Below, in pieces: positions 31,233 to 42,113 of a DNA stretch of 44,133 nt; the stretch's first letter is position 1; every line of letters begins with the position of its first letter. The translations under genes and the position numbers were made by a program. The DNA lies in assembly GCA_030141605.1 (NCBI GenBank), contig JAQGDQ010000754.1:57501-101633 (forward strand). The letters are read 5' to 3'. The notes under the pieces were generated by a model that did no database searches, was not told the DNA's origin, and saw only the letters and a list, made by a program, of their open reading frames with translations. The stretch is from Tubiluchus corallicola (lineage: Eukaryota; Priapulida; Priapulimorpha; Priapulimorphida; Tubiluchidae).

Positions 31233-31771
31233 TCCACAAATATTGACCAGCGCGAAACAACGGCCGATCTAAACCTTATGCATATTTATTAATGTCTTTG
31301 AAAATAATAAATCTCTGTAATCCAATGACGGGAATATTTCTACGGAGAAAAATTATGAATGAGATTTGAAGAAAATTGAATTGACAAGTCTGCATGCAGT
31401 TCAGTGAACCGAGTTTCAAAGAAGCCATGCTGACAATTGCTGGATGAGAAGCCATTGTCCAACATGTCGCAAATTAAGTCTGCTGCAGAAGCGTTTAATT
31501 TAGCAGCCGAAATGCAGTTATTAGGTTTCATATTGCAATGGTCAAAAGAGCTTCAAATGTGCAGTTTGGCTTTGTGTGGGACCTCAGAGTGAAATGAACT
31601 GCAGACGTGGAACTGAAGATTAAGTTTCATTAGGGATTCCGGATTAGTTCACATACCTTGAAACGGGAAGCCATCATAAACCCAAAACACTTCCTGTTAA
31701 TCAACGAGTTTGTATGTTTTACATTGAAAATGAACAACATTTTACTAATATGAACAATAACCTTCACTAAA
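31233..31771. other. Spacer with no recognised gene
   Basis: A 63-codon minus-strand frame (31340-31531) is not recognisable. Confidence 0.35.
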
Positions 31772-32928
<1,157 letters not shown>

Positions 32929-33285
32929 GCCATGACATTTATTCTGAACATATCCGTGCATCTACCGAGAATGACTACTAGGATAGCCGAAAGGTTCAAA
33001 CGAATTTTATGGCTACGTTTACTGCTTCGTTATTTCTCATTAATCATTAATTACTCCATTGGTAATTATATTACTACGGCACCCTTGATACTCCTAACCG
33101 TTATGCTCTCTGGGTTACGTAATCTATGTTAGATACATTCATTTTATATAGGCTATGAAATTATCCAAAAAACCTTTTACATTTTTTAGTTTTAATTGAC
33201 TTTTGACCTTAGAACGACCAAAGTGAGGTCACCGGCTGTCCCACTCTAAACTTTTACGTGCCTGGTTAGCCAAAAAACAACAGGT
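32929..33285. other. Spacer with no recognised gene
   Basis: A 66-codon frame (32932-33132) is not recognised. Confidence 0.4.
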
Positions 33286-33865
33286 GTAAAGCAAAACCGG
33301 ACCAAATCTTAAACTGTAGATCAAAACAATCGCCTCTTTAAAATATTGAAAGAGAGACACTATTTTTTCAAAAATGAAAGAATTATTACCACATAAGCAC
33401 AATTTCGTGTTCGCGCCACTAATTCTTTGCTGCTACATGCATTTCGCTATTCGGTAGTTAGACGGGCACTAGCGCCTGCATTTCGGAAACGCATTGCACA
33501 AAAACAGGTGCTGTACCTCTCCGTTCAGATGTGTTAGTTCTGACGAACTACGCACGTTCGACAGTTCATGCGTGAGCACAGAAATTTGAATTTTTATCTT
33601 AAAACTTGCCTAGTTTTAGCACAACACACTGAATATCTTACAGTAGCACTGTACTTCAATTTTCTCTTTCGCAAACACGTGCAACACGCTCGTGGAATAT
33701 TTTTTCTGTTGAAAATTATGTTAGTTTGTGATGTCATCAATAGTTGGGCTCGCCCGCCGTTAATTAAGATTTTAATCTATTATTTAATTATCGGAAACGC
33801 TTTTGCAGTATTAGTTTAGTTAAAATGTAAACTTTTTATCGAACTTGAAAATGGGGTAGTGTATG
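33286..33865 (+). mobile_element. Copy B of the TTAA-bounded dispersed element
   Basis: The copy starts GTAAAGCAAAACCGGACC, corresponding to TTAAAGCAAAACCG in copy C, with the first bases mutated. It is collinear with copies C and D as far as GAAAATGGGGTAGTGTATGAA, then diverges before the expected right end. The 83-codon frame at 33568-33819 overlaps the frame seen in copy A but is broken in C and D, so it is not treated as a gene. Confidence 0.75.
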
Positions 33866-34205
33866 AAAAGTCTTGCTTAAGATTTTGCGCCACTTGTTGT
33901 CCTTTGTTGACTTACATGACATGCTAGCAAGCTCAAGTTAAGCAAAACACTGAAAATGGTCAAAGCAGAAATCGTTGAAATTTCTAATAAGGAAAATTGC
34001 GTTTTCGCTTTTAATTTGCTGTGTAACGAGCGACTGCCCTGGGGCTCTGGAGCGTTTAATGTTGTCCTGGCTTCAGCAGTAATTAATTAGGACTTGAGTC
34101 ATGCTTGATTGTGTGTTTAATGTTGCAGTAATTGTACAAAATCAAATCTTTGGACACAACACATGTCTGCTAAGTTTTTTGCTTAGAAAATGCAAAGTAA
34201 ATGCT
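33866..34205. other. Spacer before the 27-bp array
   Basis: No recognisable gene or element. Confidence 0.4.
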
Positions 34206-34696
34206 AGTAAATGCTTAGAATGATTGCGAATTAGTAAATGCTCAGAATGATTGTGAATTAGTAAATGCTCACAATGATTGTGAATTAGTAAATGCTCACA
34301 ATGATTGTGAATTAGTAAATGCTCACAATGATTGTGAATTAGTAAATGCTCACAATGATTGTGAATTAGTAAATGCTCACAATGATTGTGAATTAGTAAA
34401 TGCTCAGAATGATTGTGAATTAGTAAATGCTCAGAATGATTGCGAATTAGTAAATGCTCAGAATGATTGTGAATTAGTAAATGCTCACAATGATTGTGAA
34501 TTAGTAAATGCTCACAATGATTGTGAATTAGTAAATGCTCACAATGATTGTGAATTAGTAAATGCTCACAATGATTGTGAATTAGTAAATGCTCACAATG
34601 ATTGTGAATTAGTAAATGCTCAGAATGATTGTGAATTAGTAAATGCTCACAATGATTGTGAATTAGTAAATGCTCAGAATGATTGTGAATTAGTAA
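34206..34696. repeat. 27-bp tandem array, 18 copies
   Basis: AGTAAATGCTCACAATGATT recurs every 27 bp. The main variant base is C or G in CTCA(C/G)AATG. The C form contains the 13-bp palindrome CACAATGATTGTG. One minus-strand frame is open throughout (9-residue repeat LLIHNHCEH, 186 codons). With a 27-bp period this follows automatically from one open unit, and the protein has no start context or partner domain, so I do not call it. Confidence 0.95.
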
Positions 34697-35344
34697 AAAC
34701 ATTTACTGTAAACGTTTCGCGTTCCTTCATACTTTTGTGTTGTAGAAGTCTCGCATAATAAACTAGTTTAATTTGACGACGTGTTTTCTGGCTTTCTCTA
34801 CGAGCCTTCCGAGAGAAACAAAACACGACATAAATACATTTTTAAACATACAAAATATTAACTTATTTCGTTTAAATAATGTGATTTAAACATCAATAAT
34901 TCTACGGAAATATTTCGCCGTTTATATTTGTGTTGTTTAATGTGTGAAGGTGCCTTTATGCTTCTATGTTGACATTGTATTTGTTTTGTAAACTCGTCTT
35001 TTGTGAATTCGTAAATGGCTCTAGCAAAATCCTAGTCATTATACGCGGCTAGATCCTGTGTAAACGTTTTCGCGAAGTTAATAGAAAGGGACGGGGAACT
35101 ATTGGTAAACAGAAGCTCATAGGCGAAAGATTTTTAAATTGTTTACACGTTTGTGTTAATCAAAGCGTTCCGCATTTGTTCAAAAAACTTAGAATTCAAA
35201 GGTCGTGATCTTCGGTCTATTCGCACACTTGAAATTTGATATGAAAGCACGCGTTCTGAAATTTTCAAATAATAAATAAACTTACGACTCATTGCACGTT
35301 GTGCAGGCCATGTCTAGTTTTTCTCGTCTGACTTATACAGTGCA
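34697..35344. other. AT-rich spacer
   Basis: No recognisable gene or repeat. Confidence 0.4.
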
Positions 35345-35535
35345 TCTACAAAAATGCAGTTTTTTACATATCTGAAGATATATCTAAGTGAATTTCGAAA
35401 CAGTTCTCTGTAAAACTGTACATTGTACACGAAGGTACAGAAATGCAGCTTTTTACATATATGAAGAAATATCTAAGTGAATTTCGAAACAGTTCTCTGT
35501 AAAACTGTACATTGTACACGAAGGTACAAAAATGC
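35345..35535. repeat. 89-bp tandem duplication, about 2.1 copies
   Basis: ATGCAG at 35354 and 35443 mark near-identical 89-bp units (AAGTGAATTTCGAAACAG, then TACATTGTACACGAAGGTAC). A third partial unit stops after AAAATGCG. Confidence 0.9.
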
Positions 35536-35610
35536 GTAAAAATGATTACGTATAATAATTATTATCGTTGATATTCCTAGTGAATTTAGTTACAACGCAG
35601 AAATAGTGGC

Positions 35611-36146
35611 ATCATATCATAACTTGACTACTGTATCATAACTTAATTACTGTATCATAACTTTACTACCGTATCATAACTTAACTACTGTATGATAACT
35701 TAACTACTGTATCATAACTTAACTACTGTATCATAACTTGACTACTGTATCATAACTTTACTACTGTATCATAACTTAACTACTGTATCATAACTTGACT
35801 ACTGTATCATAACTTAATTACTGTATCATAACTTTACTACCGTATCATAACTTAACTACTGTATGATAACTTAACTACTGTATCATAACTTGACTACTGT
35901 ATCATAACTTTACTACTGTATCATAACTTTACTACTGTAACATAACTTTACTGTATCATAACTTAACTACTGTATCATAACTTGACTACTGTATCATAAC
36001 TTAACTACTGTATCATAACTTAACTACTGTATCATAACTTAACTACTGTATCATAACTTAACTACTGTATCATAACTTAACTACTGTATCATAACTTGAC
36101 TACGGTATCATAACTTCACTACTTTATCATAACTTTACTACTGTAA
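35611..36146. repeat. 19-bp tandem array, about 28 copies
   Basis: GTATCATAACTTAACTACT is repeated with G, T or A at the variable position (TTGACT, TTTACT, TTAACT, TTAATT). Variant order repeats in blocks (35640-35710 resembles 35810-35880), indicating segmental duplication inside the array. Confidence 0.94.
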
Positions 36147-36608
36147 CATTCAAGCAAAGACTGCTAAGCTCATTTTCATTATTTTGTTTACCCCTAGACT
36201 CTTAATCAATAGCATAATGGTGCCTCGCACCTGCCTGAACACCAGGCGTTAATCATCGTCAATTCTGCAGGTAAGCCACTTCTGCTGACGTCAGCGAGCT
36301 GTCTATTTCCTATAAAAGCCGAATTGAGTACATCGTAAATGAACGCTCATAAGTTGGCTGTTCTGTTTGAAGCTTTAACGCAAAGGCAGTGTGACGTACG
36401 CGCAGGTTATATATAGAAGTGAGATTGTCTGTCGTGGCTTTCTAAACAAGTGTATCGTTGTCGAGGCTAAAGGATTAGCTAGGAAAACCGTCTAAGCTGC
36501 AGGGGAATTGACGCGTTTTCTGCAAAGTTCCATCGTAACTTGTTAAACCTTTAAGTTGTTATTAGTAGATCGTCTATTTGGTTAATGCCAGTTTTCCTCA
36601 TTTCCATT
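36147..36608 (+). other. Spacer with promoter-like composition
   Basis: Less AT-rich than its surroundings. It contains CTGCAGGTAAGCC (36266-36278, splice-donor-like), the CRE/TATA pair listed separately, and a second TATATATAG near 36408 after TGACGTACG. No open frame is recognisable. Confidence 0.35.
36286..36345 (+). promoter_or_regulatory. Candidate core promoter: CRE palindrome plus TATA box
   Basis: TGACGTCA at 36286-36293 is followed 17 bp later by TATAAAAG at 36311-36318. Transcription would be expected to start near 36340. This is a textbook RNA polymerase II arrangement, but no exon can be identified downstream. Confidence 0.4.
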
Positions 36609-36830
36609 TCTATTTTTATTATGTTAACGGTTGTGACAGGACCGGAATCTAGGTTATTCTTTTTTAGAGGCATCCAGCACTCAAATAGAAGGCTCTATGT
36701 TAACGGTTGTGACAGGATCGGAATCTAGGTTATTCTTTTTTAGACGTCTCTGCATCCAGCACTCAAATAGAAGGTTCTATTTTTATTATGTTAACGGTTG
36801 TGACAGGATCGGAATCTAGGTAATTAGCAA
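36609..36830. repeat. Three-copy tandem repeat of 76-91 bp
   Basis: GTTAACGGTTGTGACAGGA occurs at 36623, 36699 and 36790. Units differ by presence of TTTTTATTAT before the anchor and of ACGTCTCT within the unit. Confidence 0.88.
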
Positions 36831-37527
36831 GGATGAGTTTCTGAGATGAGCCATTGAACGCGCAGGGATATCTGTACCAAGTTCAGATGGGAATACATCC
36901 TTGTTTAGAGAGATACTTCCTGTGCAGTATGCTCTAGATATTCTGGTGATCATCATTCACTAATCAGGCCCTTCATTGCTTAAAGCAAAACCGAACCAAA
37001 CGTTAAACTGCAGGTCAAGACAATGTACTCGTTAAAATTTTAAAAGTAAACATACTATATTTTCAAAAATGACTTACGTGAAAGAATTATTACCACACAA
37101 ACATAATTTCACGTTCGCGCCACTAGTTCTTTGCTGTTACATGCGTTTCGCCATTCGGTAGTTGACGGGAACTAGCGCCTGCATTTCAGAAACGCATTGT
37201 ACAAAAAAGCAGGTGCTGTACCTCTCAGTTCAGGTGTGTTAATTTCTGACGAACTACACACGTTCGACAGCTCATGCGTGCGCACGGTGGTAAATTTGAA
37301 ATTTGAATTTTTATCTTAAAACTTGCCTGTTTTAGTACAACACACTTAATATCTTACAGTAGCACCGTACTTCAGTTTTCGCTTTCGCAAACACGTGTAA
37401 CACGCTCGTAGAATATTTTTACTGTTGAAAATTGTGTTAGTTTGTGGTGTTATGACTAATTGGGCTTGTCCGCTGTTAACTAAGTTTTTAATCTATTATT
37501 GATTATCAGAAACGCTTTTGCAGTAGT

Positions 37528-38456
37528 CCTTACCTTAGACCTTAGTCCTTCCTGCGCATTGATGCACATTGGGCAGACAGCATTTTCCACTGAGTTCTAT
37601 CGGCGGCTTCGTTCTCTACGTTTTCCCAACGTCTGTTGACAGCTCGAAGGTCTTCTTTGAAGGATCTGCGCCACGTTGTTTTTGGCCGACCTCTTTTTCG
37701 TTTCCCACCAGGTGGTTCCCACTGTACTGCTGTTTTGGCGTAACGACTTTCTGATAGACGGAGAATATGTCCAGCCAGTTTCATTCTTCTCTCTGTAACT
37801 ATATCTTGTAACCGCAATGACTGCGCTCGTTGAAGAACTTCTACATTGGTGACATGGTCGCGGTAGGAGATTTTTAGTATCTTTCGAAGGCATTTTTGGT
37901 GGAAGACGTTCAGTTTCTTTGATAACTCCGCTGTGACTTTCCAGGTTTCGCTGGCATAGAGAGCCGTTGGCAGCACAATGGCGTTGTACAGACGAAGTTT
38001 GATTTTCATGTCAATTTTCTTGCTTGTCCAGATTTTTCCCATCTTCCTAAATACTGCTGTTGCTTTGCCAATTCTCCCCCTGATGTCATTTTCTGTACCT
38101 CCATTACAGGTCATCACACTGCCCAGATATGAAAAACTGGTAACGTTCTTAACCATTTGGCCTCCCACTGTTATATGTACATCATTCTGTTGGTTTGTCC
38201 ACACTTTCAAAACTTTGGTCTTTTCTTGACTAATTCTCAATCCAATTTTTCCCGCTACTTCTTCCATACTTGTGGTCAGTTGTTGCAGGCTTTCTTTTGA
38301 TGTTTCCAGAAGAGCTATATCGTCAGCAAAGTCCAGATCTGCCAATCGTTGTTGTTGTTTCCATTGCATTCCTAGATCTTTACCATCAACCGCCTTCTTC
38401 ATGATGAAATCAATCGTCAGTAGGAACAGGAATGGCGACATAATGCAACCCTACCA
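37528..38456 (-). mobile_element. Young 5'-truncated RTE-type retrotransposon with an 11-bp target duplication
   Basis: TTTGCAGTAGT at 37517-37527 and at 38457-38467 are exact direct repeats bracketing the insert. The 3' end lies 14 bp after the stop codon and reads GGTCTAAGGTAAGG, a short repeat-like tail in place of poly(A). A tiny 3' UTR and a short-repeat tail are hallmarks of the RTE clade. The 5' end is cut within RT motif B. An uninterrupted reading frame indicates a recent insertion, later than the element it sits in. Confidence 0.85.
37542..38441 (-). pseudogene. RTE reverse transcriptase, C-terminal 299 codons, 5'-truncated but frame intact
   Basis: The frame begins at the end of RT motif B (GCIMSPFLFLLTIDF, the GC lying just upstream of the first Met). 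It contains the active-site motif FADD (residues 38-41 of LADLDFADDIALL), motif D/E with SQEKTKVLKV and FSYLGS (about 103-108), the thumb with RLYNAIVLPTALYASETW, and the RTE-typical tail KRKRGRPKTTWRRSFKEDLR followed by a Trp-rich end (DRTQWKMLSAQC). The endonuclease and the first half of the RT are missing, so no active enzyme is made. The Met listed as first is simply the first one after truncation, not a native start. The clade assignment rests on the GRPKTTW tail and the minimal 3' UTR. Confidence 0.85.
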
Positions 38457-38511
38457 TTTGCAGTAGTAATTGTGTTAAAATGTATGCTTTTATCGGACTT
38501 GAATTCGGTCA

Positions 38512-39219
38512 TAGAGCACAACCCAGCCCCCCCCCCCCCCAAGTCTGCAGCACTGTATATGACGGGATGTACATAATAATTAAATTCAGAACTGTCATTT
38601 GTTCGTGAAGTGAAAACTTTGTTAAAAACAGTTTTCCGGTCCATACTGGGCACTTATACGGACTTCCATCTTCAGAGGGTAATTGAGAAGTCGTCCTTTA
38701 TCTGAGCTATAGAAATAATCTTAATTTATCCAATTATATCATACAATATGCTTAAAGGAAACAAAGATCACCGAATAAAAATGAAAAATTAAAGTCGAGA
38801 AAAGCAGAAAGATGGATTTATCTTTATCCGTCTTTAAATCATGACATGAACTTAGCTAAGCTAACCTAACCCAACCTAATCATTACAAGATTACATGATT
38901 ACACGATTAATCCAAATCGCTCTAAATTGTCAAAATAGGAGCACATCTGATGCTCGGTCTTCAAAGAGACATGAGATGCTACAGACGCACACTCCTAGTT
39001 TCCGGAATCTCCCGCTGTGTGGTTATTCAAGCGTGTCGGTTATAATGGCTTCTGGTAGCGTGCACTATAGGACTGAGAATGATTGTACATGATGGAACAC
39101 ATCAAAGTGGGTATTGTTCTCTGCACCCAAGAGCGAAAGACATGTAACGTCCCATTATTGTTAATCGATTTGCAAAGGTTATGCATTTTACAAAGGGTCA
39201 CTCAGACTTACTCCAAACG
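38512..39219. other. Spacer with a C14 homopolymer
   Basis: Contains the C run at 38527-38540. CTAACCTAACCCAACC near 38860 is too short to be telomeric. No gene recognised. Confidence 0.4.
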
Positions 39220-39387
39220 GGTGGATCCACGACAGTCCAGGGTGGATCCACGACAGTCCAGAGTGGATCCACGACAGTCCAGGGTGGATCCACGACAGTC
39301 CAGGGTGGATCCACGACAGTCCAGGGTGGATCCACGACAGTCCAGAGTGGATCCACGACAGTCCAGGATGGATCCACGACAGTCCAA
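39220..39387. repeat. 21-bp tandem array, 8 copies
   Basis: GGTGGATCCACGACAGTCCA plus one base repeats every 21 bp with G/A variants (GGGTGG, GAGTGG, GGATGG). TGGATCCA within the unit is an 8-bp palindrome. Because 21 is a multiple of 3, three frames stay open as artefacts. Confidence 0.95.
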
Positions 39388-39924
39388 ATTAATTTTGCGT
39401 AAGCTGATGACAGATTTCCTGGCAATGATTGTTACTTACTGAGAATTTAACCAGTGACATCTCTATCATAAACTGTTGATAAGGTCTCAGTCTTTAATTG
39501 CATCATCTCTCTAATACGAAACTCTGGGTATAAAAGTTTAGTGGTATCGACTTGCGCAACCCAATGATACGCTTGGTTGAATTTCACTAATGTCGTGGGA
39601 GCATTCACCCTGGCCAGTGCCTAGTTACACGGCTTCTCAAACTGGACGCCGGTCTTTACTTATCCTGAAGCTTTGGGAAATTGACCAACAGTAGAAGTTT
39701 AAATCTTTCATTTTTAATCATGATGCCAATTAAAAGTTGTAAAAGGTTAGATGTACAAGAGCAAGTCAATTGTTATTATTATTACAAATACAAACTATAC
39801 TACAGTAAATACAAGTGCTGCCCTCTATTTGTAGGGCAAAAGTACTTAACATTAAAGACAATGTAACCAGGAGATAAATATGCATATATAGGTTAATATT
39901 GAACTGCAGGCGGTACCTGGCTGA
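39388..39924. other. Spacer with no recognised gene
   Basis: No recognisable coding or element sequence. Confidence 0.4.
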
Positions 39925-40268
39925 CATGTGGTAAAACTGCCCAGGTTGGTTCGATACCAGCAGGCGAGGAAGCCAAGCAGTCTATAACTCTTCTAACATC
40001 CATCCACGAACATGTGGTAAAACTACCCAGGTTGGTTCGATACCAGCAGATGAGGAAGCCAAGCAGTCTATAACTCTTCTAACATCCATCCACGAACATG
40101 TGGTAAAACTACCCAGGTTGGTTCGATACCAGCATACGAGGAAGCCAAGCAGTCTATAACTCTTCTAACATCCATCCACGAACATGAGGTAAAACTGCCC
40201 AGGTTGGTTCGATACCAGCAGACGAGGAAGCCAAGCAGTCTATAACTCTTCTGACATTCATCCACGAA
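39925..40268 (+). repeat. 86-bp tandem array, 4 copies, with a tRNA T-arm-like hairpin
   Basis: CATGTGGTAAAAC (CATGAGG in the last copy) recurs at 39925, 40011, 40097 and 40183. Each unit holds GTTGG-TTCGATA-CCAGC (first at 39945-39961): a 5-bp stem with a 7-nt loop, the size and sequence style of a tRNA T-arm. The surrounding GGTTCGATACC differs from the B-box consensus GGTTCGANTCC at one base. No A box or full cloverleaf can be drawn in the unit. Confidence 0.9.
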
Positions 40269-40862
40269 ACAACAGAATGATGTGTGGAAAAAACGACACC
40301 TTTAGTGGCAAATTATGTGAAGTAAATTAAAAAATAATGATGAAATAGAGTTTGCATCATCGTGGATTTATCTAACTAGACCAGTAACATAGCAGAGACA
40401 ACCGATTTTATACAGGCCGGATGCATAACCTGGCTTCAACAGAAACTTACATTTTGCGTGAAAACGGTGTTCAGTACAATATCACAATTTTCTCTATCAG
40501 TTAATCTAATAATATTTATATTAGCATGACAATTTGACCTTCCCATTTTGACATCATTATAAAGCTTTTACTTTAAACCAAACAGAAGGTCGTCCATTGC
40601 TAAATTTATATCAATGGACTATTTTCCAGCAAGTCAAGGTTGTTAGTGGTCATTTCGTCTAATTAGCTCGTCTATTTAGCTAATTAACGATGTTAACATT
40701 AATCAGGCTTACCTGTATTTGATTTAATTAAGGTGATAATTTGGTAGTTTCCAGCTGTTAATAAAGTTATTTTATTAGTTAACGATTAGTTAGATTTTAT
40801 GTTTGGTTAGTATTTTGTTTTGTGTTGAAACATCTTGAAATCTTAGTATGTTCTAATGTTTT
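40269..40862. other. AT-rich spacer
   Basis: No recognisable gene or repeat. Confidence 0.4.
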
Positions 40863-41490
40863 TTAAAGGAAGACAGGATGATTTTGCATGTACCCCTTTT
40901 CAAGTCCGATAAAAAGATACATTTTAACACGATTAATACTACAAAAGCGTTTATGATAATTAAATAATAGATTAAAAACTTAATTAACGGGGGCAGGCCC
41001 AGGTAATAACGACATCACAAACTAACGTAATTTTCAACAGCAAAATTATTCTACGAGCGTGTTGCACGTGTTTGTGAAAGCAAAAATTTAAGTACAGTGC
41101 TATTGTTAGATATTTTGTGTGTTGTACTAAAACTAGGCAAGCTTTAAGATAAAAATTCAAATTTCAAATTTACCGCTGTGCTCACGCATGAACTGCCGAA
41201 TGTCTGCAGTTCGTCACAAACTAACACATCCGAACTGAAAAAGAGGTAGAGCACCTCTCTTTTGTGCAGCGCGTTTCCGAAATGCATATACTGGTGCCCA
41301 TCTAACTAGCGAATGACGAAATGCATATAACAGTCAAGAACTAGTAGCGCCAAGGCAAAATTGTGTTTGTGTGGTAATAATTCTTTCACCTAGGTCATTT
41401 TTGAAAAAAAAACAGTATGTTTCCTTTTAATATTTTAAAGAGTAGATTGTTTTGACCTACAGTTTAAGATTGGGTTCAGTTTTGCTTTAA
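40863..41490 (-). mobile_element. Copy D, apparently full-length TTAA-bounded element, 628 bp
   Basis: Bounded by TTAA at 40863-40866 and 41487-41490. Inside these, the ends AGGAAGACAGG and (reverse complement of the right end) AGCAAAACTGA form a short imperfect inverted repeat. The whole is homologous to copies A, B and C. It has no open frame of note, so it is non-autonomous. TTAA boundaries suggest a piggyBac-like or other TTAA-targeting transposase, but the ends do not match the canonical CCCT start, so the superfamily is open. Confidence 0.7.
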
Positions 41491-41655
41491 ATTAATGTAC
41501 ATGATTCTTGTATTGCATTAGTGATAATGTTTGTATCGTATTTTTACGTGATGGTCGCTGATGGAAATGATTTAAATCAAGTTGGATAATAATATAAAAT
41601 CTGGACGAAACGACCCATAAACTTTTTCGGCAAACTGCGCCCAAATTTGGGTTCA

Positions 41656-42113
41656 CCCTTTCATACCCGTTGTATCCCGTGGGATACGAGAATATTTTCT
41701 GCCTTTTAAATTAATAAAATTTTAAAACTGACAGTTATTTGACTGTTAATAGTTATTTTGATTTAAGCCAATAGCAATAGACTAAAAATGGTGATAAAAT
41801 GGCAAACTAGAAAATCTACATAGCACAAAAAACTGTGCAAGGTACAGTACTTTACAGACGACTTTGTACAGATCAGCATAGCATGCATACTAAATGTCTT
41901 AAATACTTTAAAAAATTATCAGCAGTTGCAAAATGAAGCACATTTTATGCTTCCATTGAATCCCAATGTATCCCGTGGGATACAGGCTATATTTAGCACG
42001 CGGGCACAGGTAGAAAAAAATAATTATTATGTGTAAACAAGATGGACATACTGAACAAAAGTACCAAGCCAAAAAAAATTTTCTTATTAAAAAATAATTT
42101 GAGACTGAAAGGG
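41656..42113 (+). mobile_element. Possible piggyBac-like MITE with duplicated internal palindrome
   Basis: The left end is CCCTTTCATACCC after TTCA (41652-41655). The right end is TGAAAGGG before TTAA (42114-42117). CCCTTT starts and TTAA targets are typical of piggyBac-like elements, but only 8 bp of inverted repeat match and one target copy is TTCA. The 16-bp palindrome GTATCCCGTGGGATAC occurs twice (41672-41687 and 41968-41983), like the subterminal palindromes of such elements. Confidence 0.4.

Larger units (their letters stand above)
36980..38511 (+). mobile_element. Copy C of the TTAA-bounded element, split by an RTE insertion
   Basis: The left end, TTAAAGCAAAACCGAACC, is at 36980. The copy is collinear with B and D to 37527, interrupted by a 929-bp RTE insertion, and resumes at 38457 (TTTGCAGTAGTAATTGTG) until about 38511, where the right end is lost next to a run of 14 C (38527-38540). 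Copies B and D lack the RTE segment and provide the empty site. Confidence 0.8.

Noticed and set aside
34142-34702. A His/Cys-rich 186-codon protein
   Set aside because: Automatic consequence of a 27-bp tandem repeat with one stop-free frame. No independent evidence of coding.
38855-38885. Telomere-like CCTAA repeats
   Set aside because: Only about three imperfect units, which is within chance expectation for AT-rich sequence.
39945-39961. A functional tRNA gene
   Set aside because: Only the T-arm can be folded. No acceptor stem, anticodon arm or A box fits around it.
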